From Segatella buccae ATCC 33574 (GTDB lineage Bacteria > Bacteroidota > Bacteroidia > Bacteroidales > Bacteroidaceae), in the NCBI RefSeq assembly GCF_000184945.1, contig NZ_GL586311.1, positions 2,169,436 through 2,233,435 on the forward strand: a stretch of 64,000 nt of DNA, in the 5' to 3' direction. The position numbers and the translations under genes are program-made. The notes under the pieces are model-generated. The model saw only the letters and a program-made list of their open reading frames with translations. It had not been told where the DNA came from and did not search any database. Below are positions 16,509 to 25,124 of the stretch, piece by piece. Position 1 is the stretch's first letter. Every line of letters starts with the position of its first letter.

Positions 16509-18968
16509 ATGGTAGATTTGCTTTCCGAACTCAATGATTCCCAGCGCGAAGCGGTGGAATATATAGATGGGCCTTCGCTTGTCATAGCCGGTGCCGGCTC
16601 TGGGAAAACCCGTGTACTGACCTACAAGATTGCTTATCTACTACAACGCGGCGTGAGACCCTACAACATTCTTGCCCTCACATTTACCAACAAGGCGGCG
16701 ACTGAGATGAAAGCGCGCATCGGCAAACTGGTGGGCGAACGGGACGCTTTGGCCTTGCGCATGGGCACTTTCCACTCCGTGTTTTCCCGCATTCTGCGCG
16801 TCGAGGCGGCACATATAGGCTACAACTCCAATTTCACCATCTATGATGAGTCGGACTCACGCTCGTTGATTAAGACTATTGTCAAGGAACTTGCAGCCGG
16901 AAACGAGAAGATGGATGAGAAACAATACAAGTCTGCCACTGTGCATAACTGTATCTCCCGGGCCAAAAACCGTTTGATTACGGCTGAAAAATATGCCAAT
17001 GATTCGGCTCTAATGGCACGCGACCGTCAACAAAATATGCCGGCCATAAGTCGTATTTACACTCTTTACGCCGATCGTTGCCGGCAGGCCAATGCCATGG
17101 ACTTCGACGACTTGCTCGTACTCACTTACCAGCTTTTTGCTGAGCATCCTGATATAAGGGAAAAATATGCCCATCATTTTGAATATGTGCTTGTAGACGA
17201 GTATCAGGACACCAACTATGTCCAGCAGTGCATTGTGCTCCAACTCACACGCGATCATCAGCGTGTGTGCGTGGTGGGTGACGACTATCAGAGCATTTAC
17301 GGTTTCCGTGGAGCCAATATTGATAACATCTTGCAGTTTAACGAGTTGTACAACGATCCGAAGCTCTTTAAATTGGAGCAGAACTATCGCTCCACCCGCA
17401 ATATTGTGAAGGCGGCCAACAGTTTGATGAAACACAACGAGCGACAGATACCCAAAGATGTGTATAGCGAGAATGACGAGGGGGAGAAGCTCATCTACAA
17501 ACCTGCCTACAGCGATAAGGAAGAGGCTGTCATTGTGTGCAATGAAATCAAGCGCATCAAGCGCAAGGAGGGAGGCGACTATCGTGACTTCGCCATTCTT
17601 TACCGCACCAATTCCCAGAGCCGCAGCCTTGAAGAGGAGATGAAAAAGCAGCACATCCCTTACCGCATCTATGGCGGACTGAGTTTCTATCAGCGCAAGG
17701 AGATCAAAGACATCATAGCCTATTTCCGCCTTGTGATCAATCCCGACGACGAGGAGGCTTTCAAACGCATCATCAATTATCCGGCAAGGGGAATCGGTAA
17801 CACCACCATCCAAAAAATTGCTGCGACGGCTGTCGAACAGGGTGTCAGCTTTTGGACGGTCATCATGTCGCCCGGACATTACGGGCTCTCGGTCAATAAG
17901 GGAACCTTGGCCAAGATAGATGCTTTTCGCAGTCTTATAAGTTCTTTCATGCTTAAAAGTCTCGAGTTGGACGCTTATCAGTTGGGACAAATGATTATCA
18001 AGGAGAGTGGAATCTCGAAAGATATATTCTCAGGGGTTGACCCCGAGTCCCTTTCCCGTCAGCAAAACCTTGAGGAGTTTCTTGCAGGAATGCAGGATTT
18101 TGTGGAGAGTCAGCGCGAGGAAGGCAATGAGAATCAGGTCTTTTTGGCCGATTTCCTGCAAGAGGTGTCACTTCTCACCGATTTGGACAGCGACGAGGGC
18201 GACGACACCAACCGGGTGGTGATGATGACCATTCATGCCGCGAAGGGATTGGAGTTTCCCACAGTGTTTATCGTAGGGTTGGAAGAGAACATCTTCCCCA
18301 GTCCGTTGTCGGCCAACTCTCCCCGCGAACTTGAGGAGGAGCGCCGCCTGCTCTATGTTGCCATCACCCGCGCCGAGCGTCACTGCATACTCACCAACGC
18401 TCAAAATCGTTGGCGTTTTGGCTCCATGCAGTTTGACACTCCCAGTCGTTTTATATACGACATCGATCCGTCACTTATTGAGGAAGAAAGGATGGGAGCT
18501 TCTTATTCGGGTGGAAAATCTTTCCGTACGGGGCGGAATGGGGACTCCTACGGTGATGCTTTCCAAGACCTGCCTTTCTCTCGGAATGACACGCCTGAGT
18601 GGATGGAGGATAGGCTAGGCTATCCCCGCCCGGCATCATCTTCCTATCAAGGGCACACACCGACTCCCCGTGCCGTGTACCAACCGTCTCAGAAAGTGGA
18701 GCGGGGAAGTGGTGCTCCCGGCTCCGTGTCCGGTATGCAGTCGCTGAAGCCTATGCGGCAGGTTGCAGAAACCCCTTCCTCCCCTTCCTCTTCTGTTCAA
18801 GTAGGAGCATTGGCCGAAGGCACAGTCATAGAGCACCAACGCTTTGGTATAGGAACAGTAATTAAGGTGGAAGGAAGCGGTGAAAACGCCAAGGCCACCA
18901 TTGAGTTTAAGAATACGGGCACGAAACAGCTGCTCTTGAAATTTGCCCGCTATACGATCATCAAGTAG
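16509..18968 (+). CDS. uvrD: UvrD/PcrA-type superfamily 1 DNA helicase
   Basis: 3'-5' helicase for repair and replication restart. The 819 residues carry the SF1A motifs in order: Q-motif LNDSQREAV, Walker A AGAGSGKTR near 28, LTFTNKAATEM, DEYQDTN near 231, VVGDDYQSIYGFRGA, LEQNYRST, TIHAAKGLEFP near 574 and VAITRAER near 617. A low-complexity linker (about 655-765) leads to a C-terminal PcrA-type Tudor-like fold (VIEHQRFGIGTVIKVEG) that binds RNA polymerase in relatives. Whether it is named PcrA or UvrD is convention. Confidence 0.95.
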   Translation: MVDLLSELNDSQREAVEYIDGPSLVIAGAGSGKTRVLTYKIAYLLQRGVRPYNILALTFTNKAATEMKARIGKLVGERDALALRMGTFHSVFSRILRVEAAHIGYNSNFTIYDESDSRSLIKTIVKELAAGNEKMDEKQYKSATVHNCISRAKNRLITAEKYANDSALMARDRQQNMPAISRIYTLYADRCRQANAMDFDDLLVLTYQLFAEHPDIREKYAHHFEYVLVDEYQDTNYVQQCIVLQLTRDHQRVCVVGDDYQSIYGFRGANIDNILQFNELYNDPKLFKLEQNYRSTRNIVKAANSLMKHNERQIPKDVYSENDEGEKLIYKPAYSDKEEAVIVCNEIKRIKRKEGGDYRDFAILYRTNSQSRSLEEEMKKQHIPYRIYGGLSFYQRKEIKDIIAYFRLVINPDDEEAFKRIINYPARGIGNTTIQKIAATAVEQGVSFWTVIMSPGHYGLSVNKGTLAKIDAFRSLISSFMLKSLELDAYQLGQMIIKESGISKDIFSGVDPESLSRQQNLEEFLAGMQDFVESQREEGNENQVFLADFLQEVSLLTDLDSDEGDDTNRVVMMTIHAAKGLEFPTVFIVGLEENIFPSPLSANSPRELEEERRLLYVAITRAERHCILTNAQNRWRFGSMQFDTPSRFIYDIDPSLIEEERMGASYSGGKSFRTGRNGDSYGDAFQDLPFSRNDTPEWMEDRLGYPRPASSSYQGHTPTPRAVYQPSQKVERGSGAPGSVSGMQSLKPMRQVAETPSSPSSSVQVGALAEGTVIEHQRFGIGTVIKVEGSGENAKATIEFKNTGTKQLLLKFARYTIIK

Positions 18969-18987
18969 TTTCTGATAGAGGCCGCTC

Positions 18988-20277
18988 TCAAGGAATTACT
19001 TGCAGGCGCATGTTGTCGAGATCGAATATCACTTTGCTAAACCACTGAAAGACATCCATGCCCAACAAGTCGGTGAAGTCCCGGTCTTCGACAATCCTCA
19101 CCTCGGGCATTTTGCACCGTAGTCCTCCGATAGTCAGGATGAAGTCGTGCAGGGAATGTTGCCTGATATTTTGTATTCCTCCGATGCCCCAATAGCTTAT
19201 CGTGTCGGTGGGGAGCCGGATTATCTTTTCTTTATTCCCTTCGAAAAAATGTTTTCCGAGCATACTCCAAGGCGCTCCGAAGTCGGGCATGCACATATAA
19301 TGTTTTCCCTCGTGTTCATATTCCATCCGCAGGCCGCCGGTCTGACTGTCAAAACACAGGTTCGGCTCTATATGTTCAGACGGCGCACCGGCCTCTGTGT
19401 CAACGCGTATGCGCCGTGCTTTAAAGTCGATGTCAAGCCGGCTTAAAGCAAGCATCATCGGCACTCCCACGATGGCATTGATTTTATGTGAATAGCCTAT
19501 GTTGGAGTTCATGTCAGGCAGATTACTGACGATGAACGGCACGTGCCCGAACACGACATTCCCCACACTCATTTCCCGGGCTATGACCAAAGCTTCCTCC
19601 AAGTCCTTGCTTCCTCTTACGGGCATACTTACACCGGTTTTTGTCAGGTTCAACCGGTCGGCCAACTCTTGTGACACCACGTTCATGGCTGCTCCCGTGT
19701 CAAATATAAATCGGACTCGCTCACCGTTGATTTCACCCTCAATCAGCATGACAACCGACTGCATGTCATGCTGTCTCACGGTGTCAACTTGGAATGGTAT
19801 TTCCACTCCTCCGTATGGCCGGACATAGTGCATGGACTTGTTTCTTCCGATGGTCTTGTAGTATTGCCAATAGGCTGCATAGCCCGCCAACACCTCTTTG
19901 CCGAAGACTTCTTGCTTTTGTTTCAGCCACTTCTCCAGCAGTGATGCAGCCTTAGAGTTTTTGCCCCGCCTGGACAGGTTGGAGGCCAGCAGATAGGAGA
20001 GCCACAACTGGGTCTCGTCGTCCGTGCGTTTGTCTTTTAAGAGACGCTTCATCTTTTTGTAGCTACCTTTTTGGAGAAAGGCATTTCCTATCATGGCATC
20101 GGCATATCTTCTGGTATAATCATTCCATTCGGAAGACTCGCTACGGTATAATCTTCGTAAGTCAAACCACCGGCTATCATCTATCAACGATAGGACAAGA
20201 CTGTCTTTTCCCTGTGCCATGATTCCGGCATGGGAGAAAGCCAACATTACTAAAAGGAATATGCCCAAGCGCTTCAT
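18988..20277 (-). CDS. Secreted retropepsin-like aspartyl protease family protein
   Basis: Start set at the ATG at 20277, because MKRLGIFLLVMLAFSHAGIM is a signal peptide; an ATG 60 bp upstream would bury it. The mature part (about 22-429) has an N-terminal helical, TPR-like stretch (LYRSESSEWNDYTRRYADAM). An aspartyl-protease core follows with IFDTGAAMNVVS (D-T-G active loop), and there is a second, weaker half with MPDFGAPWSMLG where D-T-G has become D-F-G. It probably acts in the periplasm or at the cell surface. The altered second loop suggests either a homodimeric retropepsin-like enzyme with a decayed repeat or a non-classical active site. The substrate is unknown. Confidence 0.8.
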   Translation of the reverse strand: MKRLGIFLLVMLAFSHAGIMAQGKDSLVLSLIDDSRWFDLRRLYRSESSEWNDYTRRYADAMIGNAFLQKGSYKKMKRLLKDKRTDDETQLWLSYLLASNLSRRGKNSKAASLLEKWLKQKQEVFGKEVLAGYAAYWQYYKTIGRNKSMHYVRPYGGVEIPFQVDTVRQHDMQSVVMLIEGEINGERVRFIFDTGAAMNVVSQELADRLNLTKTGVSMPVRGSKDLEEALVIAREMSVGNVVFGHVPFIVSNLPDMNSNIGYSHKINAIVGVPMMLALSRLDIDFKARRIRVDTEAGAPSEHIEPNLCFDSQTGGLRMEYEHEGKHYMCMPDFGAPWSMLGKHFFEGNKEKIIRLPTDTISYWGIGGIQNIRQHSLHDFILTIGGLRCKMPEVRIVEDRDFTDLLGMDVFQWFSKVIFDLDNMRLQVIP

Positions 20278-20468
20278 AGCTATACTTTTAAGTTGTAAAG
20301 TGGTCAACGAATTCTGGTGTGTGGGTGTTGTCGTCATGTCTTGTTAGCATGAATGGCGTTTTTTCCCGGCTTTTATGAAGGTAAAGTCTTCTATCTGCAA
20401 ATTTATATCTTTTTTCGAGAATAAGCGCGGAGTAGCTGTAAAAAAGTTTTAGATTGGATGAAAAGAAC

Positions 20469-20488
20469 TGTAAGAAATCGTTCTTACA
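20469..20488. repeat. Small perfect hairpin in the 20.28-20.88 kb gap
   Basis: TGTAAGAA ATCG TTCTTACA followed by TGTTATTTTT. This may be a weak plus-strand terminator, but no plus-strand gene ends just upstream. Confidence 0.4.
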
Positions 20489-20563
20489 TGTTATTTTTCA
20501 ACCTTAAATGCGTTGGCACAACGGCATCCGAGTTTTCTTGTCTCCCTGCATCCTTTTCCGTGC

Positions 20564-20639
20564 GAGGCTTTTGCACCATCGGTGCATGGGCCTTGCACCA
20601 TCCGTTCGGCAGCCAAGCGCGGTGCGTGCAAAGGCTCCG
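20564..20639. repeat. 76-bp palindromic repeat, copy 1
   Basis: The central block CCGTTCGGCAGCC, followed by GC-N-C-N-G-N-GCGTGCAAAGGC, is shared with 59330-59405. Its outer arms (GGCTTTTGC and GCAAAGGC) can pair, and an inner pair GGTGCA/TTGCACC forms a second stem. It lies in the 600-bp gap between the retropepsin-like gene and the thioredoxin remnant, where I see no convincing gene. Confidence 0.6.
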
Positions 20640-20876
20640 CACCATTCTTGATGGAATCCCGTTGCGGCGGGAAATGGCAGAAGTGGTGGTCTCGCTTTTT
20701 CCTTTTAGTGTTACGCCCACGCTGCTGGGGGACAACTGCCCCGAAAATTACTCGTTCTACTTTGCTGCTAATGCCTATGCAGAGCTCTCGCCCACGAAGC
20801 ATCTTTAGACTAAGCCTTTTCCACAAGATGCCATCAACAACTCGTGTAATGGAAAAATTACACAAAACATAGAAAA

Positions 20877-21149
20877 ATGAATGATATAAAAAAAATCTTT
20901 GTTATCTTTGCAATGGTTGTTGCCACAGGCGCAGCTAAAGTGCAGGCGATCGTGACGGCAACTGTCGGTGGACAGACAAGCTCTAAGTCTGACGACAAAC
21001 TGGTGAAAGGCAAGAAATATCTTCTTGCAGACTTTTGGGCCAGTTGGCGTCTCCCTTATCATATTGAGATTCCTGACTTGAAAAAGATTCGGACTGTGGA
21101 GATGACCTTTGGGACGATTTGCTTGAGGTACACCATAACACAAAGCTAA
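20877..21149 (+). pseudogene. Decayed TlpA-like thioredoxin fragment before dsbD
   Basis: The 90-residue reading frame begins with a signal-peptide-like MNDIKKIFVIFAMVVATGAA. It then has KKYLLADFWASWRLPYHIEI-PDLKK, which aligns by eye with the TlpA/thioredoxin motif (V-DFWASWCGPC-EIP-LKK), but CGPC is replaced by RLPY. After about 25 more residues the fold is lost, far short of the ~110 needed. The stop TAA directly abuts the ATG of dsbD. It is best read as a remnant whose start region may still serve translation or transcription of dsbD. A TATCTTTGC box at 20903-20911 lies inside it. Confidence 0.6.
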
Positions 21150-23264
21150 ATGAACAGAACAATGAAGAAAGCGATGACACTGGCGCTCCTGCTGATAGCG
21201 GTGATAGCGGCCAACGCACAAATGCTCACTCCCGTGAAGTTTACCGCACGGCTCGTAACCAACGGTTCGGCAGAGGCTGAGATCGTATTTAGTGGTAAGA
21301 TAGATGCCGGTTGGCATGTCTATTCCACCGACTTGGGCAACGACGGGCCCTTCGGTGCCACTTTCCATACCGATCGGCTGGATGGAGTGGAACTCGTGGG
21401 CAAGCTCAAAGCCCGTGGAAACGAGTTGTCCAACTATGATAAACTTTTTGGAATGAAACTGCGCTACTTTGAAGGGAGCGTGCAGTTTGCGCAGCGGGTG
21501 AGGTTTACCAAGCCCACTTATAAGATTGCTGCCTATCTTGAATATGGCGCATGCAACGACCAAAGCTGTCTGCCTCCAACTTCTGTTGATTTCAAGAGTT
21601 CCGGCAAATCACCTGCCGTAACCGCCGGCAAGGAAGGCTTAGATAAGGGTGCGACGAAGCAGCCGGCAGATCCGGCTTCTCCGGCTTCCGGGCAGGAAGT
21701 GACTAAAGGAGCTCCTACCGCAGCTTCGGCAGCTGATTCTCTTGCCGCTTTGAAAGTCGATTCGTCCACCCAAGTAGCCCCGTCGGCAGGAGAGTCTTTG
21801 TCAGCAGCAGACAAAGATGTACTCTGGCGGCCTGTGGCAGACAAGTTGCAGCAACTGGGGGGCAATGGCAATCTTGGCAATCACTCTCTCTTTTATATCT
21901 TCTTTATGGGCATTGTGGGTGGACTGTTGGCCCTCGTGATGCCTTGCATCTGGCCCATCATCCCCATGACAGTGAGTTTCTTTCTCAAACGGGCCAAAGA
22001 TGACCGCCGAAAAGGAATCCGCGATGCCGTGACTTACGGCATATCCATCATTGTTATTTATCTGGGGCTGGGCATCCTTGTGACTGCCGCCTTTGGCCCC
22101 AACACGCTCAATGCCCTCTCCACCAATTCTGTTTTCAACATCTTCCTCTTCCTTTTGCTCGTGGTTTTTGCCGTGAGTTTCTTTGGTTGGTTTGAGATAA
22201 AACTGCCCGACAGTTGGGCCAACAAAGTCGATTCCAAGGCCGGTGAGGCCACCGGACTGTTCTCGATATTCCTCATGGCTTTTACCCTCGTGCTGGTGAG
22301 TTTTTCATGCACGGCCCCTATCATCGGGCTGTTGCTGGTGGAAACCGTCACCTCCGGCAACTGGGTGGGCCCCGCTGTGGGGATGGCCGGCTTTGCATTG
22401 GCTTTGGCTGTGCCGTTCACGCTTTTTGCTCTATTCCCTACGCTGATGAAAAAGTCACCCAAGAGCGGTGCATGGATGAATCAAATCAAGGTGGTGTTAG
22501 GCTTCATAGAATTGGCCTTTGCGCTCAAGTTCCTCTCCGTGGCTGACCTTGCATACGGGTGGCACATCCTCGACCGTGAAACTTTTCTCTCGCTTTGGAT
22601 AATCATCTTCGTTGCCCTTGGGGCCTATCTTGTGGGTTGGCTCAAGTTCCGCAGTGACGAGACAGGCGGCGACATCGCCCGTCCGATGCCGGTACCAAGC
22701 ATCATGGGGGGACTGTTGTCGTTGGCTTTTGCCCTCTACATGGTGCCAGGCCTGTGGGGTGCGCCCTGCAAGGCGGTGAGTGCCTTTGCTCCACCTATCA
22801 ATACGCAGGACTTCAACCTCAATACCAAGACTGTGGAAGCAGCCTACACCGACTATGAACAGGGTATGGCAGCTGCCAAGGCGCAAGGAAAACCGGTGCT
22901 CATCGACTTTACCGGATTCGGTTGTGTGAACTGCCGCAAGATGGAAGCGGCTGTGTGGACTGATGCTTCGGTGGCCGACCGGCTGACGAAAGACTATGTG
23001 CTCATTAGTCTGTTTGTGGACGACAAGACACCGCTAGCCTCTCCCATGGAGGTGGATGACAACGGTCGCAAGCGCACTTTGCGCACCGTGGGCGACAAGT
23101 GGAGCTACTTGCAAAGCCATAAGTTCGGTGCCAACGCGCAACCTTTCTATGTGGCTGTCGACAGCGATGGCAATCCACTCACGGGGGCTTACAGCTATAA
23201 GGAGGATGTGCCTGCCTATATAGAGTTTTTGGATAGGGGATTGGCGAGCTTCAAAACCCGATAA
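21150..23264 (+). CDS. dsbD: Thiol:disulfide interchange protein DsbD
   Basis: Carries reducing power from cytoplasmic thioredoxin across the inner membrane to periplasmic thiol proteins. The 704 residues show the three-part layout. There is a signal peptide, then a periplasmic alpha-type domain with paired cysteines (GACNDQSCLPP near 134), then an Ala/Pro/Ser-rich linker (about 150-220). The eight-helix transmembrane part (about 245-525) has LVMPCIWPIIPM and SFSCTAPIIG as the redox cysteines. The C-terminal thioredoxin domain has FGCVNCRKME near 592. An alternative start is the ATG at 21162. Confidence 0.93.
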   Translation: MNRTMKKAMTLALLLIAVIAANAQMLTPVKFTARLVTNGSAEAEIVFSGKIDAGWHVYSTDLGNDGPFGATFHTDRLDGVELVGKLKARGNELSNYDKLFGMKLRYFEGSVQFAQRVRFTKPTYKIAAYLEYGACNDQSCLPPTSVDFKSSGKSPAVTAGKEGLDKGATKQPADPASPASGQEVTKGAPTAASAADSLAALKVDSSTQVAPSAGESLSAADKDVLWRPVADKLQQLGGNGNLGNHSLFYIFFMGIVGGLLALVMPCIWPIIPMTVSFFLKRAKDDRRKGIRDAVTYGISIIVIYLGLGILVTAAFGPNTLNALSTNSVFNIFLFLLLVVFAVSFFGWFEIKLPDSWANKVDSKAGEATGLFSIFLMAFTLVLVSFSCTAPIIGLLLVETVTSGNWVGPAVGMAGFALALAVPFTLFALFPTLMKKSPKSGAWMNQIKVVLGFIELAFALKFLSVADLAYGWHILDRETFLSLWIIIFVALGAYLVGWLKFRSDETGGDIARPMPVPSIMGGLLSLAFALYMVPGLWGAPCKAVSAFAPPINTQDFNLNTKTVEAAYTDYEQGMAAAKAQGKPVLIDFTGFGCVNCRKMEAAVWTDASVADRLTKDYVLISLFVDDKTPLASPMEVDDNGRKRTLRTVGDKWSYLQSHKFGANAQPFYVAVDSDGNPLTGAYSYKEDVPAYIEFLDRGLASFKTR

Positions 23265-23290
23265 AGATTAAGTTGAAGGAGAATTTAGTT

Positions 23291-24577
23291 ATGCTCAATA
23301 CCATCATTCGGCAACAAATCATTGCACTTATCCGTCGGCAAGTAGTGCCGGCTGTAGGGTGCACCGAACCTATGGCCGTGGCGCTCTGTACGGCACGGGC
23401 CACCGAACTTCTCGGTTGTCGGCCGGAGAAAATCACTGCACGGCTCAGTGCCAATATCCTCAAGAATGCCATGGGCGTGGGTATCCCCGGTACGGGGATG
23501 ATAGGCCTACCAATAGCCATAGCCCTCGGAGCACTTGTCGGAAAGTCGGAATATGAGTTGGAGGTCATCAAAGACCTTACACCCGAAACACTTGCCGAAG
23601 GTAAGGCCTATCTTGAAACGAATCCTATTGATATAAGGCTGAAGGGCGATACGACCAGCAAACTCTACATAGAAATCATTTGCGAATGCTGCGGCAACAA
23701 AGCTGTGGCCATCATTGCAGGCACGCACACCTGCTTTGTCTATGAAGAACTAAATGGAAAGGTGCTTTTCGACCGAATGAAAGGCGTAAGTGGAGTGGAA
23801 GAGGAGGGAGATGTAAACCTCAATATGAGGATGGTCTACGACTTTTCCACCACCACACCCACTAACGAAATCAGCTTCATCCTTAAGACCCGTGACTATA
23901 ATCTCAAGGCTGCCGAAGAGTCGCTTAAAGGCAATTATGGGCATTGTCTGGGCAAGACGATGGATCGACCGCTGAGCCATGGCATCTTCGGTGATACTAT
24001 GTTTTCGCATATTATCTCCAAGACTGCCAGCGCTTGCGATGCCCGCATGGGTGGGGCGATGATTCCGGTGATGAGTAATAGCGGTTCGGGAAATCAGGGA
24101 ATCTGCGCCACCAACCCTGTGGCTGTGTATGCCCTTGAGAACAAAAACACCGAAGAAGAACTGATTCGTGCACTCACCCTGAGCCACCTTACAGCCATCT
24201 ACATCAAGCAGAGTCTCGGGGCCCTTAGTGCCCTCTGTGGTTGTGTGGTAGCCGGTATCGGCTCAAGTTGTGGCATCACTTACCTTATGGGAGGAGATTA
24301 CGGCGACGTGTGCCATGCGGTGAAGAACATGATAGCCAACCTCACAGGCATGATATGCGATGGAGCCAAGCCCAGTTGTTCTCTCAAAATATGCTCGGGC
24401 GTTTCCACCGCCTTGCTCTCTGCTATCCTTGCACGTGAAGGCAAACATGTCACAGCAGCCGAGGGCATTATTGATGAAGATGTAGATCGCAGCATACACA
24501 ACCTTACAGGCATCGGCAAGGAAGCCATGTGTACGACCGATGACATGGTACTCAACATCATGACCCACAAATGTTAA
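23291..24577 (+). CDS. cyuA: L-cysteine desulfidase family protein (UPF0597, CyuA/YhaM-like)
   Basis: Probably breaks L-cysteine into pyruvate, ammonia and sulfide with an Fe-S cluster; it is related to L-serine dehydratase. ATG at 23291 is chosen because GGAG lies 9 nt upstream; a TTG at 23273 is possible but less likely. The 428 residues contain VGCTEPMAVAL near 20, the glycine-rich GVGIPGTGMIGLP, NSGSGNQGI near 258 and the C-terminal CDGAKPSCSLKI, whose cysteines are cluster ligands in relatives. It starts 26 bp after dsbD, so sulfur and redox functions are adjacent. Serine deamination cannot be excluded. Confidence 0.85.
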   Translation: MLNTIIRQQIIALIRRQVVPAVGCTEPMAVALCTARATELLGCRPEKITARLSANILKNAMGVGIPGTGMIGLPIAIALGALVGKSEYELEVIKDLTPETLAEGKAYLETNPIDIRLKGDTTSKLYIEIICECCGNKAVAIIAGTHTCFVYEELNGKVLFDRMKGVSGVEEEGDVNLNMRMVYDFSTTTPTNEISFILKTRDYNLKAAEESLKGNYGHCLGKTMDRPLSHGIFGDTMFSHIISKTASACDARMGGAMIPVMSNSGSGNQGICATNPVAVYALENKNTEEELIRALTLSHLTAIYIKQSLGALSALCGCVVAGIGSSCGITYLMGGDYGDVCHAVKNMIANLTGMICDGAKPSCSLKICSGVSTALLSAILAREGKHVTAAEGIIDEDVDRSIHNLTGIGKEAMCTTDDMVLNIMTHKC

Positions 24578-24650
24578 TTTGCATTTTGGCATGAGAAAGA
24601 CAAACAAAGTTAGTGCATGATGGCGGAGCGTGCATGATGAAAAAAGCAAT

Positions 24651-24686
24651 AAAAAAATCTTATCTCGTTTCGGGATAAGATTTTTT
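24651..24686 (-). terminator. Terminator of the tRNA pair
   Basis: Perfect stem AAAAAATCTTATC / GATAAGATTTTTT with A/T runs on both sides. It begins right after the 3' end of tRNA-Tyr on the minus strand and could also serve the plus-strand gene ending at 24577. Confidence 0.8.
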
Positions 24687-24687
24687 G

Positions 24688-24770
24688 TGGGTGGTGATGG
24701 ATTCGAACCACCGAAGTCGAAAGACAGCAGATTTACAGTCTGCCCCATTTGGCCGCTCTGGAAACCACCC
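24688..24770 (-). tRNA. tRNA-Tyr (anticodon GTA)
   Basis: On the minus strand the 83-nt sequence has the acceptor pair GGGTGGT/ACCACCC, a long class II variable arm, CTGTAAA in the anticodon loop and GGTTCGAATCC in the T arm. CCA is not encoded after the discriminator A. Confidence 0.95.
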
Positions 24771-24775
24771 TGTGG

Positions 24776-24850
24776 TGGGCGTTGACGGATTCGAACCGCC
24801 GACCCTCTGCTTGTAAGGCAGATGCTCTAAACCAGCTGAGCTAAACGCCC
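24776..24850 (-). tRNA. tRNA-Val (anticodon TAC)
   Basis: Acceptor stem GGGCGTT/AACGCCC, D arm GCTCAGCTGGTTTAGAGC, anticodon loop CTTACAA and T arm GGCGGTTCGAATCCGTC. It lies 5 nt upstream of tRNA-Tyr, so they form one transcript. Confidence 0.96.
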
Positions 24851-24867
24851 TTGTCCTGAAAGGCAGC

Positions 24868-24876
24868 GCAAAGGTA
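24868..24876 (-). promoter_or_regulatory. Promoter of the tRNA-Val/Tyr unit
   Basis: TACCTTTGC with TTTG exactly 20 nt upstream on the minus strand, 17 nt before the tRNA-Val 5' end. Confidence 0.75.
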
Positions 24877-25124
24877 AAAGGTTATTTCCAAACTAACAAA
24901 TATCAGCGTCGTCTTTTTTATTCTTTTAACATTTAAAAATCCCTTGATTCACGGTTTGATTCTCTTGATGTCCCTTGATGTTTCATGCTCTTTGGCGGCG
25001 ACACAGTCGGATTTCTTGTGCTCACACAGAAACATTACCCACCATTTAACACCCGTCATCCATCACCTGCCACTTAACGGAAAAGATGTTGCAATAAATA
25101 ATGGTCTTCCACGTTATATTGTCA

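Noticed and set aside
17010..17990. 326-codon open frame opposite the helicase
   Set aside because: Antisense shadow of uvrD; no signal, promoter or motif.
20458..20872. Overlapping 80-125 codon frames in the gap before the thioredoxin remnant
   Set aside because: They cross the palindromic repeat in several frames and strands with no family resemblance.
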